Of a stretch of 64,000 bases of DNA, positions 26,517 through 35,796 are shown piece by piece; position 1 is the first letter of the stretch, and each line of letters opens with the position of its first letter. The position numbers and the translations under genes were made by a program. Where the stretch lies: the NCBI RefSeq assembly GCF_900176505.1, contig NZ_FWYB01000009.1, positions 1-64,000 on the forward strand, written 5' to 3'. This stretch comes from Pedobacter nyackensis. Lineage in GTDB: Bacteria; Bacteroidota; Bacteroidia; Sphingobacteriales; Sphingobacteriaceae. Below the pieces are notes generated by a model. That model worked only from the letters and a program-made list of their open reading frames with translations. It did no database searches and had not been told where the DNA came from.

Positions 26517-27293
26517 TTAAGACCACCGATAAAGCGTATTATTCTTGAAAATCCATTCTGGTGTCCTTAATTCGGTTGTGAATCTATTGCTATACCAGGG
26601 ACTATTAGATAACGGATTTTTGAGTATATGAATATTTTGAGCAGGCATGTAGCTTTGAGCTAAAAGGAAACGTTTCTCCCCAACAGCATTTATAGCTACA
26701 TCCATCACTATCACCGCATGACCGGGAGAGCCTCCCTGTACAAACACATCCCCTGGGCGGATATCACCTGGATGCGGTACAGGCTTCAATTGTTTGCATA
26801 AGGATAAAGTGCCTGCATAGCTAAATACCGTTTGTAGATAGTCATCAAAAGCAGCTCTATTGTCAGAAATACCTGCGGATTTTGCCTTTTGCAATCTTTG
26901 CCCCCGCAGCACAAATCGGTAGCCTTTTCGCCAGGAAGTATAATCCATTTCAGTGCCATCGGTTGCCAGGAAAACAATCTTTGCATATTGCTTTTCCGAA
27001 TATAGCCACTCTGCGTAAAGGCGCATAGCAGCATCAGCACATTGTTGCAAGTCCCTTTTTCCAATACTAATGTCCAATACCGCATATTGCGCCTGTTGAT
27101 TCCGCTTTTTCTGGCCATTATATAGGTATACTGTATTATCTTTTTTCAGTTTTGTGTGTCGCAGCCAGTAAGAAAATGAACCAGCTTTTGCATTCACCCT
27201 TTTGAAATCTGAGGGAGTGGGTATATTTCCTGTGTGTTGAGCAAAGCCCGACATAAACAGAAAATTGAGAATGAGGAGAAACGTTGTTTTCAT
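26517..27293 (-). CDS. DUF4846 domain protein, secreted
   Basis: This 258-residue protein has a signal peptide (about residues 1-18, ending SGFAQ). The rest matches DUF4846, with GSFSYWLRHTKLK near the start, AQYAVLDISIGKRDLQQCADAAMRLYAEW, WRKGYRFVLRG, and the C-terminal PGDIRPGDVFVQGGSPGHAVIVMDVA. That last His-containing segment resembles the Cys/His active-site half of NlpC/P60-like folds, but no catalytic Cys is evident. Function is unknown. Confidence 0.8.
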   Translation of the reverse strand: MKTTFLLILNFLFMSGFAQHTGNIPTPSDFKRVNAKAGSFSYWLRHTKLKKDNTVYLYNGQKKRNQQAQYAVLDISIGKRDLQQCADAAMRLYAEWLYSEKQYAKIVFLATDGTEMDYTSWRKGYRFVLRGQRLQKAKSAGISDNRAAFDDYLQTVFSYAGTLSLCKQLKPVPHPGDIRPGDVFVQGGSPGHAVIVMDVAINAVGEKRFLLAQSYMPAQNIHILKNPLSNSPWYSNRFTTELRTPEWIFKNNTLYRWS

Positions 27294-27382
27294 ACTTCTA
27301 CATTTTGATCTTAAGTTAGGTAAAATAAATCTTTAAAGTTATTTCTTAACATAGGTCAATGGCGGGAGTAAAATTTTGAGCC

Positions 27383-27390
27383 TATCTTTG
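27383..27390 (+). promoter_or_regulatory. Candidate -7 promoter element (TATCTTTG)
   Basis: TATCTTTG fits TAnnTTTG and lies about 100 bp before the yceI-like start, leaving room for a 5' leader. No good -33 TTTG was found at the expected distance, so confidence is low. Confidence 0.35.
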
Positions 27391-27492
27391 AATCAAATTA
27401 AAAACCCTGAAACCTGCATAAGCTTACCGCTTACAAAATGTAATGAATAAGCTTTGCAAGCTTCATAACCATTAAAAAGAAAATATATACTG

Positions 27493-28086
27493 ATGAAAAT
27501 GAAATTAAAAATTAACACCATTTTATTGTTAGTAGCTGTAGTAGGACTATCAGCTTTTACAAACCCAAGTAAACCAGTTGCTTATACGGTGGATGCTGCA
27601 AAATCAACCATTACATGGCTTGGTAAAAAAGTAACAGGATCTCATAATGGAACTATTGCTTTAAAATCTGGATCGTTAAATGTTAACGGTAAAAATGTAT
27701 CAGGTGGTACGTTTGTTATCGATATGACTTCAATTAAAGATGCTGATGGTAGCGATAAGTTAGAAGGTCACTTGAAAGCAGATGATTTCTTCGGTTCATC
27801 TAAATTCCCTACTTCAACTTTTGTAATCACTAAAGTGACCGGTAAAGGTGCAAACGTAACTGTTTTAGGTAACCTAACTATTAAAGGTATTACTAAGCCA
27901 CTAAGCTTCCCTGCAACTGTAGCTGTGAATGCTGATGGTACTGTTTCAGCTTTAGCTGGTAAAATCAACGTTGATAGAACTAAATATGACATCAGATATG
28001 GTTCAAAATCATTCTTCGACAGCATTGGCGACAAAGCAATCGATGATAACTTTGAAATCGGAGTGAAATTAGTAGCTAAAAAATAA
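27493..28086 (+). CDS. YceI-family periplasmic lipid-binding protein
   Basis: This 197-residue secreted protein has a signal peptide (LLLVAVVGLSAF) followed by a complete YceI lipocalin-like barrel: YTVDAAKSTITWLGKKVTGSH, GTFVIDMTSIKD, LEGHLKADDFFGSSKFPTST, and LTIKGITKPLSFPATV. Family members bind isoprenoids or other amphiphiles. It is a single-gene unit with its own intrinsic terminator. Codon use looks like that of a highly expressed gene (many GGT, AAA and GTA codons). Confidence 0.92.
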   Translation: MKMKLKINTILLLVAVVGLSAFTNPSKPVAYTVDAAKSTITWLGKKVTGSHNGTIALKSGSLNVNGKNVSGGTFVIDMTSIKDADGSDKLEGHLKADDFFGSSKFPTSTFVITKVTGKGANVTVLGNLTIKGITKPLSFPATVAVNADGTVSALAGKINVDRTKYDIRYGSKSFFDSIGDKAIDDNFEIGVKLVAKK

Positions 28087-28106
28087 TTTTCCTCATAAAG
28101 GAAAGG

Positions 28107-28140
28107 AAGGCCTGCTCATTTTTTGAGCAGGCCTTTTTTT
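28107..28140 (+). terminator. Intrinsic terminator after the YceI gene
   Basis: A 12-bp GC-rich stem (28107-28118 paired with 28124-28135) is followed directly by a T-run at 28134-28140. This is a canonical rho-independent terminator. Confidence 0.92.
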
Positions 28141-28253
28141 GTCTCTTTTATGGAGCATTTTAAGAAAAATACTTAAAATCAAACGTTTGCGTAAAATTTA
28201 AATCTTTGAAAAAAAAAATGATCCTTATATTCATATAACACACAAACAGTTAT

Positions 28254-30989
28254 ATGGTATCGAAGAGAAAATTATTTGTTGCATCAGTTTTTGTTATAGC
28301 AGCAGGTTTAATCCTGATTTCATTTTTTTCTGCCGAAAAACAGATAGACTTTAATGCAGATGTAAAGCCAATTCTTAATAAGAAATGTATTTCCTGTCAT
28401 GGCGGGGTTAAACAGCAAGGTGGATTTAGTGTGCTGTTTAGAGAAGAGGCACTTGCGGCTACAAAAAGTGGGAAACCAGCCATTATTCCCGGGCATCCTG
28501 AAGAAAGCGAATTCATCAAACGTTTAAAATCTGATGATCCCGAAGAAAGAATGCCTTATAAACATCCTGCCCTGGATGATGATGAGATAGATATTTTAAG
28601 TTCCTGGGTTAAACAGGGAGCGAAATGGGGTGATCATTGGGCTTACCTTCCTGTTAAGGCTACAGAATTGCCAGATGTAGATGATCAATGGATCCGTAAT
28701 GACCTGGATAAATTTATTTATGCCAAACTGGAAGAGCATGCATTTAAGCCTTCCCCGCAGGCAGATAGGGCGACATTATTGAGGCGTGTGAGTCTGGATT
28801 TGATCGGAATGTATCCATCAGAAAAACTGGCGCAGTATTATTTAAACAGTAAAGATGAAGTAAAAGCATACGAAGTATTGGTTGATTCGCTACTGGCTTC
28901 CTCGCATTATGGCGAACGTTGGACCTCGATGTGGCTGGATATTGCAAGGTATGCCGATACCAAAGGTTATGAATCAGATCCAAACAGGAATATATGGGCT
29001 TATCGTGATTGGGTAATCAGAGCCTTTAATAAAGATATGCCTTACAATCAGTTTATAACCGAACAGATTGCAGGTGATTTATTACCCAATCCAACCGATG
29101 CTCAATATATCGCTACAGCCTTTAGTCGGAACACACCCACCAATGATGAGGGGGGGACCAATAATGAAGAGTTTAGAACGGCTGCGGTATTAGACCGTGT
29201 AAATGCCACCTGGGAAGGGTTGATGAGTACAACATTCTCTTGTGTGCAATGCCATAGCCATCCTTACGATCCTTTTAAACATGATGAATATTATAAGTTC
29301 ATGTCGTATTTTAACAATACCAGGGACGAGGATGTGGCTGCGGAATATCCATTGCTTAAGCAGTTTAATGATTCCCTGACTACTGAACTCGATAAGTTGA
29401 CGAGTTGGGTTAAAACGGTTTCTTCGGAGCAAGCGGCAAACAAAGTCAAGCTGTTTTTGAAAACGGGCCAGCCTGCTATTAATTCCACCACGGCCGACGA
29501 ATTACAAAATGCTGTGATCGGTAACAACAACATCGCCTTGTATTTCAGAAACAATGCTGTAGCACGCTTAAAGCAGGTTGATCTTCAGGGGATTGATCAG
29601 CTAATTTTTAGATACAATTCTAATCGGCCTGGTGGTAAAATGAGTATACATATTGATTCACCGAATGGGCCGGTTTTAGCTTCATGGCCGCTGGCTACTG
29701 GGTCTGCTTATCAAAATGTATATATTGAGTTTAAAAAGCAGACGGGGGTGCATGATGTGTTTATCAGATATAGCAATCCGGTATTGGGTAAGTCCGAGGA
29801 ATTGGTCGTGTTTTTCGACTGGTTTCATTTTTCACCACAATTGCCGGGCAAAGGAAAACCTGGTTATGCAGCCTATAAAAAAACATTTAACGACCTGTTA
29901 AACGCCCAAGTACCTACTACACCGGTTATGATTGAAAATCCTGCAGCCATGCAAAGGAAAAATCACGTGTTTGAACGTGGCGCCTGGACTTCAAAAGGAA
30001 AAGAGGTGCAGGTGGGCGTACCCGGTTCATTAGCTTATGCAATGCCAAAAAATGCTCCGCAGAATCGCGTTGGTTTGGCTATGTGGTTAACTGATAAACG
30101 TAATCCACTGGTGTCAAGGACCATGGTAAACAGGCTTTGGGAGCAATTATATGGTGTCGGCCTGGTAGAAACTTTAGAAGATATGGGGACCCAGGGAATG
30201 GCGCCAACCCACAAAGAATTGCTGGATTATATGGCCTATCAGCTGATTTACAAATACAACTGGAGCATCAAAAAAATGCTAAAGGAATTGGTGATGATGG
30301 CCACCTACCGTCAGGACTCTAAAGTATCCGAAGAACTCAAAGAAAAAGATTTGTTTAATAAGTTTTATGCAAGGGGATCGAGAGTAAGGTTGAGCGCCGA
30401 GCAGATCAGGGATCAATGTTTGAGCATAAGCGGTGTTTTGAGTCAAAAGATGTACGGTCCCCCGGTGATGCCATGGCAGCCTGAAGGCATTTGGTTTTCG
30501 CCTTATAATGGTGCAAAATGGGTGAAAAGTGATGGCAACGACCAATACCGCCGCGGAATTTATACCTATTGGAAAAGAACGGCACCATATCCCTCAGCAA
30601 TAGCCTTTGATGGTGCATCGCGTGTGGCTTGCAGTCCGAGGCGAATCAGGACAAATACTCCTTTGCAAGCATTGGTAACCTTAAATGATTCTGCATATGT
30701 AGATATGGCCAGGCACTTTGTAACCCGAATACAGCAGACAGGCGAAAAAACTGCAGCGCTTAAAATTGCAAAAGGGTATTCCATGATGCTTTATAAACCC
30801 ATTTCGAAAAACAGACTGAAGATTTTTGAAGAGTTGTACAATAAGGCTTTGTTGGTATTTAGAAAGGATTCGAAAAGCGCATCGGCATTTATGGGAGATC
30901 CGCAGAAAAGTGTTAAAGCCGAAGATGCAGCCCTGGTATTGGTAGCGAACGCCATGCTGAACTTAGATGAGGTAGTAACCAAAAATTAA
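28254..30989 (+). CDS. PSD1-type cytochrome protein (PSCyt1, DUF1549, DUF1553)
   Basis: This 911-residue protein has an N-terminal membrane anchor (residues 8-25), a planctomycete-type cytochrome c domain with haem motif CISCH (residues 45-49), then DUF1549 (LDKFIYAKLEEHAFKPSP through GERWTSMWLDIARYADTKGYE, with a second CXXCH, CVQCH) and a C-terminal DUF1553 (RNPLVSRTMVNRLWEQLYGVGLVETLEDMG; RIRTNTPLQALVTLND). A short beta-rich insert lies between the two DUFs. The family acts in the periplasm, and its redox substrate is not established. It leads a four-gene operon with 4-12 bp gaps. Confidence 0.93.
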   Translation: MVSKRKLFVASVFVIAAGLILISFFSAEKQIDFNADVKPILNKKCISCHGGVKQQGGFSVLFREEALAATKSGKPAIIPGHPEESEFIKRLKSDDPEERMPYKHPALDDDEIDILSSWVKQGAKWGDHWAYLPVKATELPDVDDQWIRNDLDKFIYAKLEEHAFKPSPQADRATLLRRVSLDLIGMYPSEKLAQYYLNSKDEVKAYEVLVDSLLASSHYGERWTSMWLDIARYADTKGYESDPNRNIWAYRDWVIRAFNKDMPYNQFITEQIAGDLLPNPTDAQYIATAFSRNTPTNDEGGTNNEEFRTAAVLDRVNATWEGLMSTTFSCVQCHSHPYDPFKHDEYYKFMSYFNNTRDEDVAAEYPLLKQFNDSLTTELDKLTSWVKTVSSEQAANKVKLFLKTGQPAINSTTADELQNAVIGNNNIALYFRNNAVARLKQVDLQGIDQLIFRYNSNRPGGKMSIHIDSPNGPVLASWPLATGSAYQNVYIEFKKQTGVHDVFIRYSNPVLGKSEELVVFFDWFHFSPQLPGKGKPGYAAYKKTFNDLLNAQVPTTPVMIENPAAMQRKNHVFERGAWTSKGKEVQVGVPGSLAYAMPKNAPQNRVGLAMWLTDKRNPLVSRTMVNRLWEQLYGVGLVETLEDMGTQGMAPTHKELLDYMAYQLIYKYNWSIKKMLKELVMMATYRQDSKVSEELKEKDLFNKFYARGSRVRLSAEQIRDQCLSISGVLSQKMYGPPVMPWQPEGIWFSPYNGAKWVKSDGNDQYRRGIYTYWKRTAPYPSAIAFDGASRVACSPRRIRTNTPLQALVTLNDSAYVDMARHFVTRIQQTGEKTAALKIAKGYSMMLYKPISKNRLKIFEELYNKALLVFRKDSKSASAFMGDPQKSVKAEDAALVLVANAMLNLDEVVTKN

Positions 30990-30993
30990 AGAC

Positions 30994-32505
30994 ATGACAA
31001 GAGATGAATTAAATGCCTATAAGTTGGTTAAAGAGGCACAGGAAGCACAATTAAGTGGGGTAACCAGGCGACACTTTTTAAAGGAAAGTGCAATGGGCCT
31101 GGGGGCACTGGCCATGGGTTCGTTACTGGGGAGTTGCGGCAATCTGTTTTCAAGCCCGCAGACTAAAATTGCCTATGATCCTGCACATCCTTTGCTGCCT
31201 AAATCGCCTCCTTTTGTGGGGAAGGCTAAAAGTGTAATTTACTTGCACATGGCCGGAGCACCTTCTCAATTGGAGCTTTTTGATTTTAAACCTGAATTGA
31301 TGAAAATGGATGGACAGGATTGCCCACCGTCTTTATTGGCAGGAAAGCAATTTGCCTTCATTACCGGGGTGCCAAAAATGCTGGGGCCACAGGCTAGCTT
31401 TGCAAAGTACGGCCAAAGTGCTGCCCTGGTAAGCGAAAATCTGCCTCATTTCTCGACAATGGTAGATGATGTGAGTTTTCTAAAGGCGGTGAAAACGGAT
31501 CAGTTTAACCATGCTCCGGCCCAGTTGTTGGTGCACACCGGAACACCCCGTTTGGGAAGGCCAAGTATTGGGAGTTGGGTAACTTATGGACTGGGTACCG
31601 AAAATCAGAATTTACCTGGTTATGTGGTACTGACCAGCGGCGGCAGTTTTCCGGACGCAGGCAAAAGTGTTTGGGGCAGTGGTTTTTTACCTTCAGTTTA
31701 TCAGGGGGTACAATGTCGCAGCGAAGGTGATCCCGTGTTGTTCATCAAAGATCCTGATGGAATGAACAGGGATTTACGTAAAGCCTCTATCCAAGCCATA
31801 AATGAAGCCAACGAACAGCAATACCAGGAATATAATGATCCCGAGATCTTATCGCGCATAGCGCAATATGAGATGGCTTATCGGATGCAAATTTCAGCAC
31901 CGGAAGTGATGAACATTAATGATGAACCTGCGTATATCCATGAAATGTATGGTACACAGCCAGGTAAGGCCTGCTTTGCCAACAATGTGCTGCTGGCCCG
32001 TAAACTGGTAGAAAAAGGTGTTCGTTATGTACAGTTATTTGACTGGGGATGGGATGCGCACGGTGATAGCCCGTCCAATTCATTAAATATAGGACTAAAG
32101 AATAAATGCAGAAGCATTGACAAGCCAATTACCGCCTTGCTGTTAGATCTCAAACAAAGAGGCCTTCTGGAAGAAACATTGGTGGTTTGGGGAGGTGAGT
32201 TTGGACGCACGCCAATGATGGAAAACCGGAATGGGGCACAAAACCCTTTCAAGGGAAGAGATCATCATACCGAAGCGTTTACCATGTGGATGGCCGGTGG
32301 CGGCATTAAAAAAGGTTTTACACATGGCGAAACAGATGAAATTGGTTACAGTGCCGTTAGTGGCAAAGTAGATGCTTTTGATATACAGGCAACCATCCTG
32401 AACCAGCTTGGGTTTAACCACGAACAGTTTACTTATCCTTTTCAGGGGAGACCTTTCAGGCTAACTGATGTTGGTGGAAAAGTGATCCATGAAATAATTG
32501 CTTAA
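30994..32505 (+). CDS. DUF1501 (sulfatase-like fold) Tat-exported lipoprotein
   Basis: This 503-residue protein pairs with the upstream PSD1 protein, as is usual. A twin-arginine signal (TRRHFLKESA, Arg25-Arg26) ends in a lipobox LLGSC (Cys48), so it is probably a Tat-exported lipoprotein. The DUF1501 core resembles the alkaline-phosphatase/sulfatase superfamily: KSVIYLHMAGAPSQLELFD at the N-terminus, FDWGWDAHGD with its metal-type Asp/His, VVWGGEFGRTP, and GRDHHTEAFTMWMAGGGI. Gene order and tight spacing indicate co-transcription. Confidence 0.92.
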   Translation: MTRDELNAYKLVKEAQEAQLSGVTRRHFLKESAMGLGALAMGSLLGSCGNLFSSPQTKIAYDPAHPLLPKSPPFVGKAKSVIYLHMAGAPSQLELFDFKPELMKMDGQDCPPSLLAGKQFAFITGVPKMLGPQASFAKYGQSAALVSENLPHFSTMVDDVSFLKAVKTDQFNHAPAQLLVHTGTPRLGRPSIGSWVTYGLGTENQNLPGYVVLTSGGSFPDAGKSVWGSGFLPSVYQGVQCRSEGDPVLFIKDPDGMNRDLRKASIQAINEANEQQYQEYNDPEILSRIAQYEMAYRMQISAPEVMNINDEPAYIHEMYGTQPGKACFANNVLLARKLVEKGVRYVQLFDWGWDAHGDSPSNSLNIGLKNKCRSIDKPITALLLDLKQRGLLEETLVVWGGEFGRTPMMENRNGAQNPFKGRDHHTEAFTMWMAGGGIKKGFTHGETDEIGYSAVSGKVDAFDIQATILNQLGFNHEQFTYPFQGRPFRLTDVGGKVIHEIIA

Positions 32506-32514
32506 TACCTCATT

Positions 32515-33453
32515 ATGTCTCAGACAAGAAGAAACTTTATTAAAAATTCGGCAGGTTTAACTGCCGCTGCCTTGTTAAGCCCATTGGAAGAATTTGCTGC
32601 CAGTGGGATATCAAAAAATCCGGCTAAGGAAGGATTTGAACTTTTATTTATGCAAACAGACTGGGGCTTTGGCGGCAGTCGTGAAGATTTTTGTGCTGCA
32701 GCCAAAAAAGAAGGATACCAGGGAATAGAGGTTTGGTGGCCCGGAGATAATGCTGAAGCTCAAAAGGAATTGTTTGATGCAGTTAAGAAACATAATTTGA
32801 AGATCGGATTTTTGTGTGGCGGCCATCAGGCAGTTGCTACCGATCATCTTGAACTTTTTAAGAAAAATCTAGATGCCATATGTGCAAATCCTTATCAAAA
32901 GCCGGTTTACGTAAATTGCCATTCGGGAAAGGACTATTTTACTTATGAGCAAAATAAACGTTTCATAGATTATACTACTGAAAAAACAAAAACTACAGGC
33001 ATTCCTGTTTACCACGAAACTCATAGAGGCAGAATGCTGTTTGCAACTACTGTCACCAGAGATTTTGCTGAAAGAAACCCGGAGCTTCGGCTGACTTTAG
33101 ATATCTCACATTGGTGTAATGTACACGAAGGTTTGTTGTCCGATCAAAAGGAAACGGTAGACTTTTTATTGACAAGAGTAGACCATATTCACTCCAGGAT
33201 CGGACACGCTCAAGGACCACAGGTAAATGATCCAAGGGCACCGGAATGGGAACATGTGGTGAAAGCTCATTTGGCCTGGTGGGATAAAGTTGTAGAACGA
33301 AAGAAACAAAACGGTGAGCGCATGACTATTTTAACAGAGTTTGGCCCTGGAGATTATATGCCTGCCTTGCCGTACACCCGCCAGCCGGTGGCAGATCAGT
33401 GGGCCATTAATGTATATATGATGAATTTATTAAGAAAGCGATATCAATCTTAA
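32515..33453 (+). CDS. Sugar phosphate isomerase/epimerase-like TIM-barrel protein, Tat-exported
   Basis: This 312-residue protein has a twin-arginine signal (SQTRRNFIKNSAGLTAAALL) and an AP-endonuclease-2/xylose-isomerase-like barrel. Candidate metal ligands lie in PVYHETHRGR (Glu), TLDISHW (Asp, His), HIHSRIGHAQGPQ (His) and TILTEFGPGDY (Glu), which follow the order of the family. Its export to the periplasm fits a role with the neighbouring DUF1501 and PSD1 proteins. The substrate is probably a sugar or sugar derivative, but this is inference. Confidence 0.88.
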   Translation: MSQTRRNFIKNSAGLTAAALLSPLEEFAASGISKNPAKEGFELLFMQTDWGFGGSREDFCAAAKKEGYQGIEVWWPGDNAEAQKELFDAVKKHNLKIGFLCGGHQAVATDHLELFKKNLDAICANPYQKPVYVNCHSGKDYFTYEQNKRFIDYTTEKTKTTGIPVYHETHRGRMLFATTVTRDFAERNPELRLTLDISHWCNVHEGLLSDQKETVDFLLTRVDHIHSRIGHAQGPQVNDPRAPEWEHVVKAHLAWWDKVVERKKQNGERMTILTEFGPGDYMPALPYTRQPVADQWAINVYMMNLLRKRYQS

Positions 33454-33465
33454 TCCCTATTAACT

Positions 33466-34872
33466 ATGTTAGAATTTTTTGGTCGTTTTCATCCGGTATT
33501 AGTTCATTTACCCATTGGTATATTGCTCATTGCCTGTCTTTTTCTCCTGCTTATTCTTATTCCAAAGTTTGCAAATCTGCGACCTGCAATAACCGCTTTG
33601 TTATTTTTAGGAATGATCAGCGCTATAGGTTCATGTATCACAGGGTATTTTTTAGCCAATAGTGGCGATTATGAAGGGAAGATGGTTAGTAACCACCAGT
33701 GGATGGGGATAGGGGTTGCTGTGCTGTCTGTTTTGTTGCTGTTTATCCATAAATATGCAAAGGCTGATAGTCGAATGCCCACTGTTACATCCGTGTTACT
33801 GTTGGTGCTGGTGTCTGTTACCGGGCATTTGGGCGGCTCTTTAACCCATGGCGCCGATTATTTAACTGCTCCCTTGAAAGAAGGTGGTGGTAAGGCAGGG
33901 GCGGCTATTCCGCCAATTCCAAATGTTCAGGAAGCACTTGTTTACAAGGATGCCATTCAGCCATTGCTAAAAAACAGGTGTTACAGCTGCCATGGCAGTG
34001 AAAAGCAAAAGGGTAAACTTCGGTTAGATCTTGAAGCATATATTTTAAAAGGAGGAGAAGAGGGCCATACGATTGTTAAAGGGAAGGCGGAGGAAAGTGA
34101 ACTGATCAGACGCCTCTTATTGCCAGGTAGCAACGATAAGCATATGCCTCCAAAAGAAAAACCACAGCTTAGTCAGGACGAAATTGCGCTGTTGCACTGG
34201 TGGATAAATAATGGGGCAGGGTTTAATGAAAAAGTAAAAGGGCTCAAGCAGCCCGATAACATAAAGGCCGTTTTAGCTGCACTGGAAAAAGGTACGGCAG
34301 GGACTATTGCGAATAAACTGGCTGATGTTCCTGAAAAAGAAGTTGATCCTGCAAATGAAAAATACATTAAAAGTTTAAATAACGCAGGCGTAATGATCGT
34401 TCCGGTGGCACAGAGTAGTAATTATTTGACTGCAAATTTTATCAATGCCCATTCAACTGCCGATAGTGTTATGAAAGCCTTAAAATCTGTAAAGGATCAA
34501 TTGGCCTGGTTAAAATTAGAACATAAGTCGGTAAATGACCAAACACTAAAGTCCATAAAGGATTGCAGCAGTTTAGTTCGGTTAAGTTTAAACAATACTA
34601 AGGTCACTGATAAGGGGTTGGAGAGTTTAAAAAATATGGACCAGCTCCAATACTTAAGTTTGGTAGGCACAAAAGTGACTGCAAAAGGATTGAAACAGCT
34701 CAGTAAGTTAAAAAGTCTTAAATCTCTATACCTCTATCAAACCAATATTCAGCGCAGCGATTGGGGTGCTTTAAAAAAGGCTTTCCCTAAAGTGACGCTA
34801 GATTCGGGTAATTATAGAGTGTCGACTTTGTTAAAGGATACAACAGAGGTTAAGGCTACACCTGCAGGATAA
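33466..34872 (+). CDS. DUF2231 membrane domain, cytochrome c and LRR fusion protein
   Basis: This 468-residue protein starts with a four-helix DUF2231 membrane domain (FHPVLVHLPIGILL; helices near 11-33, 41-63, 81-97, 107-124). A planctomycete-type cytochrome c domain follows, with haem motif CYSCH (172-176) and MPPKEKPQLSQDE. The C-terminal part (about 340-445) has leucine-rich repeats such as LVRLSLNNTKVTDKGLESL and LQYLSLVGTKVTAKGLKQL. It could pass electrons from the periplasmic partners to the membrane. It is the last gene of the four-gene operon. Confidence 0.9.
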   Translation: MLEFFGRFHPVLVHLPIGILLIACLFLLLILIPKFANLRPAITALLFLGMISAIGSCITGYFLANSGDYEGKMVSNHQWMGIGVAVLSVLLLFIHKYAKADSRMPTVTSVLLLVLVSVTGHLGGSLTHGADYLTAPLKEGGGKAGAAIPPIPNVQEALVYKDAIQPLLKNRCYSCHGSEKQKGKLRLDLEAYILKGGEEGHTIVKGKAEESELIRRLLLPGSNDKHMPPKEKPQLSQDEIALLHWWINNGAGFNEKVKGLKQPDNIKAVLAALEKGTAGTIANKLADVPEKEVDPANEKYIKSLNNAGVMIVPVAQSSNYLTANFINAHSTADSVMKALKSVKDQLAWLKLEHKSVNDQTLKSIKDCSSLVRLSLNNTKVTDKGLESLKNMDQLQYLSLVGTKVTAKGLKQLSKLKSLKSLYLYQTNIQRSDWGALKKAFPKVTLDSGNYRVSTLLKDTTEVKATPAG

Positions 34873-34890
34873 TGAATAATTAATGAGCTA

Positions 34891-35652
34891 TTATAGAAAC
34901 TCTACATTACCAGTTTCCATTTTGTATAGGCCACCAATAATTTTAATCTCACCTTTTGCCTCCATTTCTTTTAATATGGGACTTTTATCCCTAATATTCC
35001 GGATACTGAGTTTTACATTTTGGAGGCAAATATGGTGAACATACGCTTCATTTTTAGTGCTTTTTTCTCCCTGGAATGGAGTGTCTGCTGTTAATGCGGG
35101 ACGAATTTTTGATAGCAGAGCAGTAATATTGCCAAGCTTTACATTGTCAATAGCCGCTTTTATCGCTCCACAATGCTCATGCCCCAAAATAACAATTAGT
35201 TTGGAGCCTGATACCTTACAGGCATACTCCAGACTTCCTAAAATGTCCTCGTTTACAATGTTCCCAGCTACCCTGGCTACAAAGAGATCTCCAATTCCCC
35301 GATGGAATACATCTTCTACCGGTACACGGGAATCCAGACACGATAGAATAACGGCTTTTGGGTATTGTCCTAATGCTGCTTCACGAATTCTCTCTGAAGT
35401 ATTACGAATAGTCAAGGCGTCGGAAATGAAATCCTCATTGCCTCTTTTTAGGATGGCTAAAACTGTATCAGGAGTGAGGGCAGCTTGTTGTTCAGCTGTT
35501 AAGACCTTTTCCGATAGTACCTCACTACTGTCTATTTCAATTGTTTCGTTAACTTTTTCGGTGTTATTTAAGGACTTAGTTTTGTCTTGACATGCAATTA
35601 ACCCTGTTACCGCCAGGAGTAAAGAGCTAATAACTAATTTTGAAAAGTTCAT
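34891..35652 (-). CDS. Beta-class carbonic anhydrase with lipoprotein signal
   Basis: This 253-residue protein has a lipoprotein signal (lipobox LIAC, Cys21), a linker of about 40 residues, and a beta-carbonic anhydrase domain. The zinc ligands are Cys105 in CLDSRVP, His158 and Cys161 in GHEHCGA, with the Asp107-Arg109 dyad. It should interconvert CO2 and bicarbonate outside the cytoplasm. Beta-class enzymes are usually cytosolic, so the lipid anchor is notable. An ATG 21 codons upstream (35715) would precede the signal and is not favoured. Confidence 0.92.
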   Translation of the reverse strand: MNFSKLVISSLLLAVTGLIACQDKTKSLNNTEKVNETIEIDSSEVLSEKVLTAEQQAALTPDTVLAILKRGNEDFISDALTIRNTSERIREAALGQYPKAVILSCLDSRVPVEDVFHRGIGDLFVARVAGNIVNEDILGSLEYACKVSGSKLIVILGHEHCGAIKAAIDNVKLGNITALLSKIRPALTADTPFQGEKSTKNEAYVHHICLQNVKLSIRNIRDKSPILKEMEAKGEIKIIGGLYKMETGNVEFL

Positions 35653-35796
35653 TGTGCTGTGGATTAAGAATAGTTTTTTTACAAGATCATTTGTATGGTG
35701 AGTTAAACCTTGCATATAAATTAGCGGAATTGAACTAAATTATATGATAAACCAGTAATTGCATTAACTTGTTTCAAAAATGAAACCAGCAGTAAA

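Noticed and set aside
26786..27118. 110-codon second frame on the same strand within the DUF4846 gene
   Set aside because: It is an out-of-frame overlap with a well-matched family protein; no independent support.
35057..35590. 177-codon open frame on the plus strand inside the carbonic anhydrase gene
   Set aside because: It is antisense to a gene with all catalytic residues, has no recognisable domain, and its composition is that of a shadow frame.
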